Shown one piece after another: positions 6,931 to 8,033 of a DNA stretch of 8,033 nucleotides (position 1 is its first letter; each line of letters begins with the position of its first letter). The translations under genes were made by a program, and so were the position numbers. The stretch is from an uncultured Collinsella sp. (GTDB taxonomy: Bacteria > Actinomycetota > Coriobacteriia > Coriobacteriales > Coriobacteriaceae): NCBI GenBank assembly GCA_934655835.1, contig CAKUHM010000057.1, forward strand, positions 1 to 8,033. Direction: 5' to 3'. Below the pieces are notes generated by a model. That model was not told the origin of the DNA. It searched no databases and worked only from the letters and a program-made list of their open reading frames with translations.

Positions 6931-6947
6931 CGTGTTAACATTAAATT
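6919..6947 (+). promoter_or_regulatory. Tentative promoter of birA
   Basis: TTGCTT (6919-6924) and TAAATT (6942-6947) are separated by 17 bp, matching -35 and -10 consensus in 3 and 4 of 6 positions. Operator copy 2 fills the spacer exactly. A competing choice is TTGACG at 6927-6932 with the poor -10 CCAAAT at 6950-6955. A start near 6954 would leave a leader of about 80 nt before birA, in which I see no riboswitch-like structure. Confidence 0.3.
6924..6941. promoter_or_regulatory. Candidate operator copy 2 (centre of divergent promoter region)
   Basis: The plus strand reads TTGTTGACGTGTTAACAT, exactly 48 bp from copy 1 and differing from it by one base. The core TGTTGAC-GT-GTTAACA pairs in 6 of 7 arm positions, so this is the more symmetric copy. 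It lies between the proposed -35 and -10 elements of birA and overlaps the proposed -35 of the fab operon, so a repressor here could affect both directions. An alternative reading is that TTGACG (6927-6932) is itself a -35 box. Confidence 0.55.
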
Positions 6948-7016
6948 GTCCAAATGCGACAAAGACTTCACATTGTGCCTATCGCTCGACGCCATTGCAT
7001 GATTGCTTTGTTTATT

Positions 7017-7024
7017 AAGGAGGT
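7017..7024 (+). promoter_or_regulatory. Ribosome-binding site of birA
   Basis: AAGGAGGT is a full-strength Shine-Dalgarno sequence, 10 nt before the ATG at 7035. It is the only good site in the leader and decides the birA start against the in-frame ATGs at 6954 and 6999, which have no such site. Confidence 0.75.
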
Positions 7025-7034
7025 AGCAGCCGTT

Positions 7035-7811
7035 ATGGATGCTCATTTGACGGTGGTCGATGTAACCGGATCGACCAACGATGACCTGCTCGAAGCAGGA
7101 AAGTTGGGAGCACCCCACGGCACCGCCCTTGCCGCCCGCGCACAAACTGCCGGTCGTGGACGGCGCGGCCACAAATGGGACTCGACGGCGGGAAACCTGC
7201 TGCTCTCGATTGTGGTGCGCCCAAATGTTAACCCTGCCAAGTACTCCGGACTCGCCGCGGTATGCGGCCTTGCGGTGCTCAAAACACTCGAAAAACAGGG
7301 CCTCGCCACCGAGATCGGTCTCAAATGGCCCAACGACCTCGTCGCACGAGGGCGCAAACTCGGCGGTATCCTGGTCGAGGCGGCACGCGACAACGAAGGC
7401 AAGCCCTTCGCCGTCTGCGGTATTGGCGTCAACGTGCGCTACACGCCCTCTGATGTTCCCGATGGCGGTCTGCCGGCGATTGGCCTCTCGGATCTCAACG
7501 AGAGCGTTCCCTCGGTCGATACGCTTCTCGACGAGGTCTATCACACGGTCATGGACGCTGTAGACGCCTGGGCCGAGCAGCTCAATGCTCTAGCAGATGA
7601 CGCCGGCCCGCTCGCGCCTGTACGCGATGAGTATATCGCTCGACTCAACTGGATCGGTGAGCGCGTTATCGCCCGCTCCCCCGCCGGAGACGAGCTGGCA
7701 CGCGGAATCTTTAGGACCGTAGATGACTTTGGCCGTGCGTGCATCGAAACCGAAGACGGTTTGCGCTCCTTCCATTTTGAAGAGGCATCATTGCGCCCCC
7801 TGAACGGATAG
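7035..7811 (+). CDS. birA: Biotin-[acetyl-CoA-carboxylase] ligase, monofunctional (BirA type)
   Basis: The enzyme makes biotinyl-5'-AMP from biotin and ATP and transfers biotin to a lysine of acceptor proteins, here most obviously Lys118 of AccB. The 258 residues contain GSTN at 12-15, the adenylate-binding loop QTAGRGRRGHKW at 37-48, KWPNDL at 97-102 with the catalytic-region lysine Lys97, KLGGILVE at 108-115 and CGIGVNV at 128-134. A small C-terminal domain (about 205-255) corresponds to the SH3-like domain of BirA. The N-terminal winged helix of bifunctional E. coli BirA (about 60 residues) is absent; the protein begins directly in the catalytic domain. It therefore cannot act as a biotin repressor in the E. 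coli way. The start at 7035 is chosen for the AAGGAGGT site upstream. It is transcribed divergently from the fab operon and ends just before a bidirectional terminator. Confidence 0.95.
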   Translation: MDAHLTVVDVTGSTNDDLLEAGKLGAPHGTALAARAQTAGRGRRGHKWDSTAGNLLLSIVVRPNVNPAKYSGLAAVCGLAVLKTLEKQGLATEIGLKWPNDLVARGRKLGGILVEAARDNEGKPFAVCGIGVNVRYTPSDVPDGGLPAIGLSDLNESVPSVDTLLDEVYHTVMDAVDAWAEQLNALADDAGPLAPVRDEYIARLNWIGERVIARSPAGDELARGIFRTVDDFGRACIETEDGLRSFHFEEASLRPLNG

Positions 7812-7872
7812 GGCGCTGCGGCCACCAGCTCGCCAAGCTCTCACCAGCCATCCAAAACCAGTGCTCAAAACA

Positions 7873-7909
7873 AAAGAGCCCCGCTACCGTAATGGCAGCG
7901 GGGCTCTTT
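7873..7909. terminator. Bidirectional rho-independent terminator between birA and rpsJ
   Basis: A 13-bp perfect inverted repeat, AAAGAGCCCCGCT (7873-7885) and AGCGGGGCTCTTT (7897-7909), encloses an 11-nt loop in which CC/GG can add two more pairs. On the plus strand the stem ends in TTT and stops birA transcripts. On the minus strand it is followed by a T-rich run (CTTTTGTTTTG) and stops rpsJ transcripts. It lies between two convergent genes, as expected for a shared terminator. The rest of the 7812-7928 gap shows nothing else. Confidence 0.9.
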
Positions 7910-7928
7910 AAGCTATGAGCGATATCGC

Positions 7929-8033
7929 TTAGAGCTTGATGTCGATGTCGACGCCGGCGGGGAGGTCGAGACGCATGAGCGAATCAACGGTGCCCGAGGT
8001 GGGGTCGAGGATGTCGATGAGGCGCTTGTGGGT
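7929..8033 (-). CDS. rpsJ: 30S ribosomal protein S10 (3' end only)
   Basis: The minus-strand frame reads [19 protein letters not shown], then [15 protein letters not shown] and a TAA stop. This matches the highly conserved C-terminus of S10 (E. coli: [30 protein letters not shown]...). Thirty-four residues are visible; S10 is about 103 residues, so the rest lies to the right of the window. S10 is part of the 30S head and, as NusE, also joins the transcription antitermination complex. In the classical S10 operon rplC follows rpsJ directly; here a terminator and the convergent birA follow instead. The identity is secure from sequence; the upstream neighbours are unknown. Confidence 0.95.
   Translation of the reverse strand, partial: THKRLIDILDPTSGTVDSLMRLDLPAGVDIDIKL

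Noticed and set aside
6924..6941. Classical BirA (biotin) box
   Set aside because: The half-sites resemble TTGTTAAC/GTTAACAA, but BirA boxes have about 14-16 bp between half-sites, while here they are 2 bp apart. The local BirA also lacks a DNA-binding domain.
6954..7034. Upstream in-frame start for birA at 6954 or 6999, adding 27 or 12 residues
   Set aside because: Neither ATG has a Shine-Dalgarno sequence, the added residues show no helix-turn-helix or other domain, and a strong AAGGAGGT precedes the ATG at 7035.
6859..7034. FapR or FabT operator, or a riboswitch, in the fabH-birA gap
   Set aside because: No TTAGTACCTGATACTAA-like FapR site and no TTTGA-TCAAA FabT palindrome is present. 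I see no extended stem-loop set that would suggest a riboswitch.

Overview
The window holds most of a type II fatty-acid synthesis (FASII) operon on the minus strand, a divergent biotin-protein ligase gene on the plus strand, and the 3' end of a ribosomal protein gene on the minus strand. The DNA looks GC-rich, with G/C-rich third codon positions. A high-GC genome that uses FabK, carries a biotin ligase without a DNA-binding domain, and has a Streptococcus-like fab gene order would fit an actinobacterium of the class Coriobacteriia (Collinsella-like). That placement is inference: the window contains no taxonomic marker that decides it.

Layout, read in the direction of transcription from about 6.9 kb down to base 1: fabH (6858-5899), acpP (5846-5610), fabK (5607-4663), fabD (4675-3749), fabG (3719-2946), fabF (2904-1654), accB (1650-1192), fabZ (1182-760), accC (749 to beyond base 1). 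All nine genes point the same way. Gaps run from a 13-nt overlap to 52 nt, so they almost certainly form one operon. It probably continues past the window edge with the remaining acetyl-CoA carboxylase genes (accD, accA), which are not visible here. The 176-nt gap from 6859 to 7034 separates fabH from birA (7035-7811, plus strand). It holds two near-identical 18-bp imperfect palindromes 48 bp apart, the best candidate operators in the window. A strong bidirectional terminator (7873-7909) follows birA and also serves the convergent rpsJ tail (7929-8033). No stretch over 300 bases lacks a gene.

How the genes work together: AccB and AccC, with AccD/AccA presumably further on, make malonyl-CoA. 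BirA activates the system by attaching biotin to AccB. FabD moves malonyl to AcpP. FabH starts the chain from acyl-CoA, FabF elongates, FabG reduces the keto group, FabZ dehydrates, and FabK makes the saturated acyl-ACP. Every enzyme of the elongation cycle is present with its catalytic residues.

The enzymes themselves are well known. The less familiar points are the repeated operator-like element in the divergent promoter region with no regulator gene beside it, the Lactobacillales-type gene order in what looks like an actinobacterium, and an rpsJ gene that ends at a terminator instead of running into rplC. I found no mobile element, CRISPR array, tRNA gene or clearly new system.
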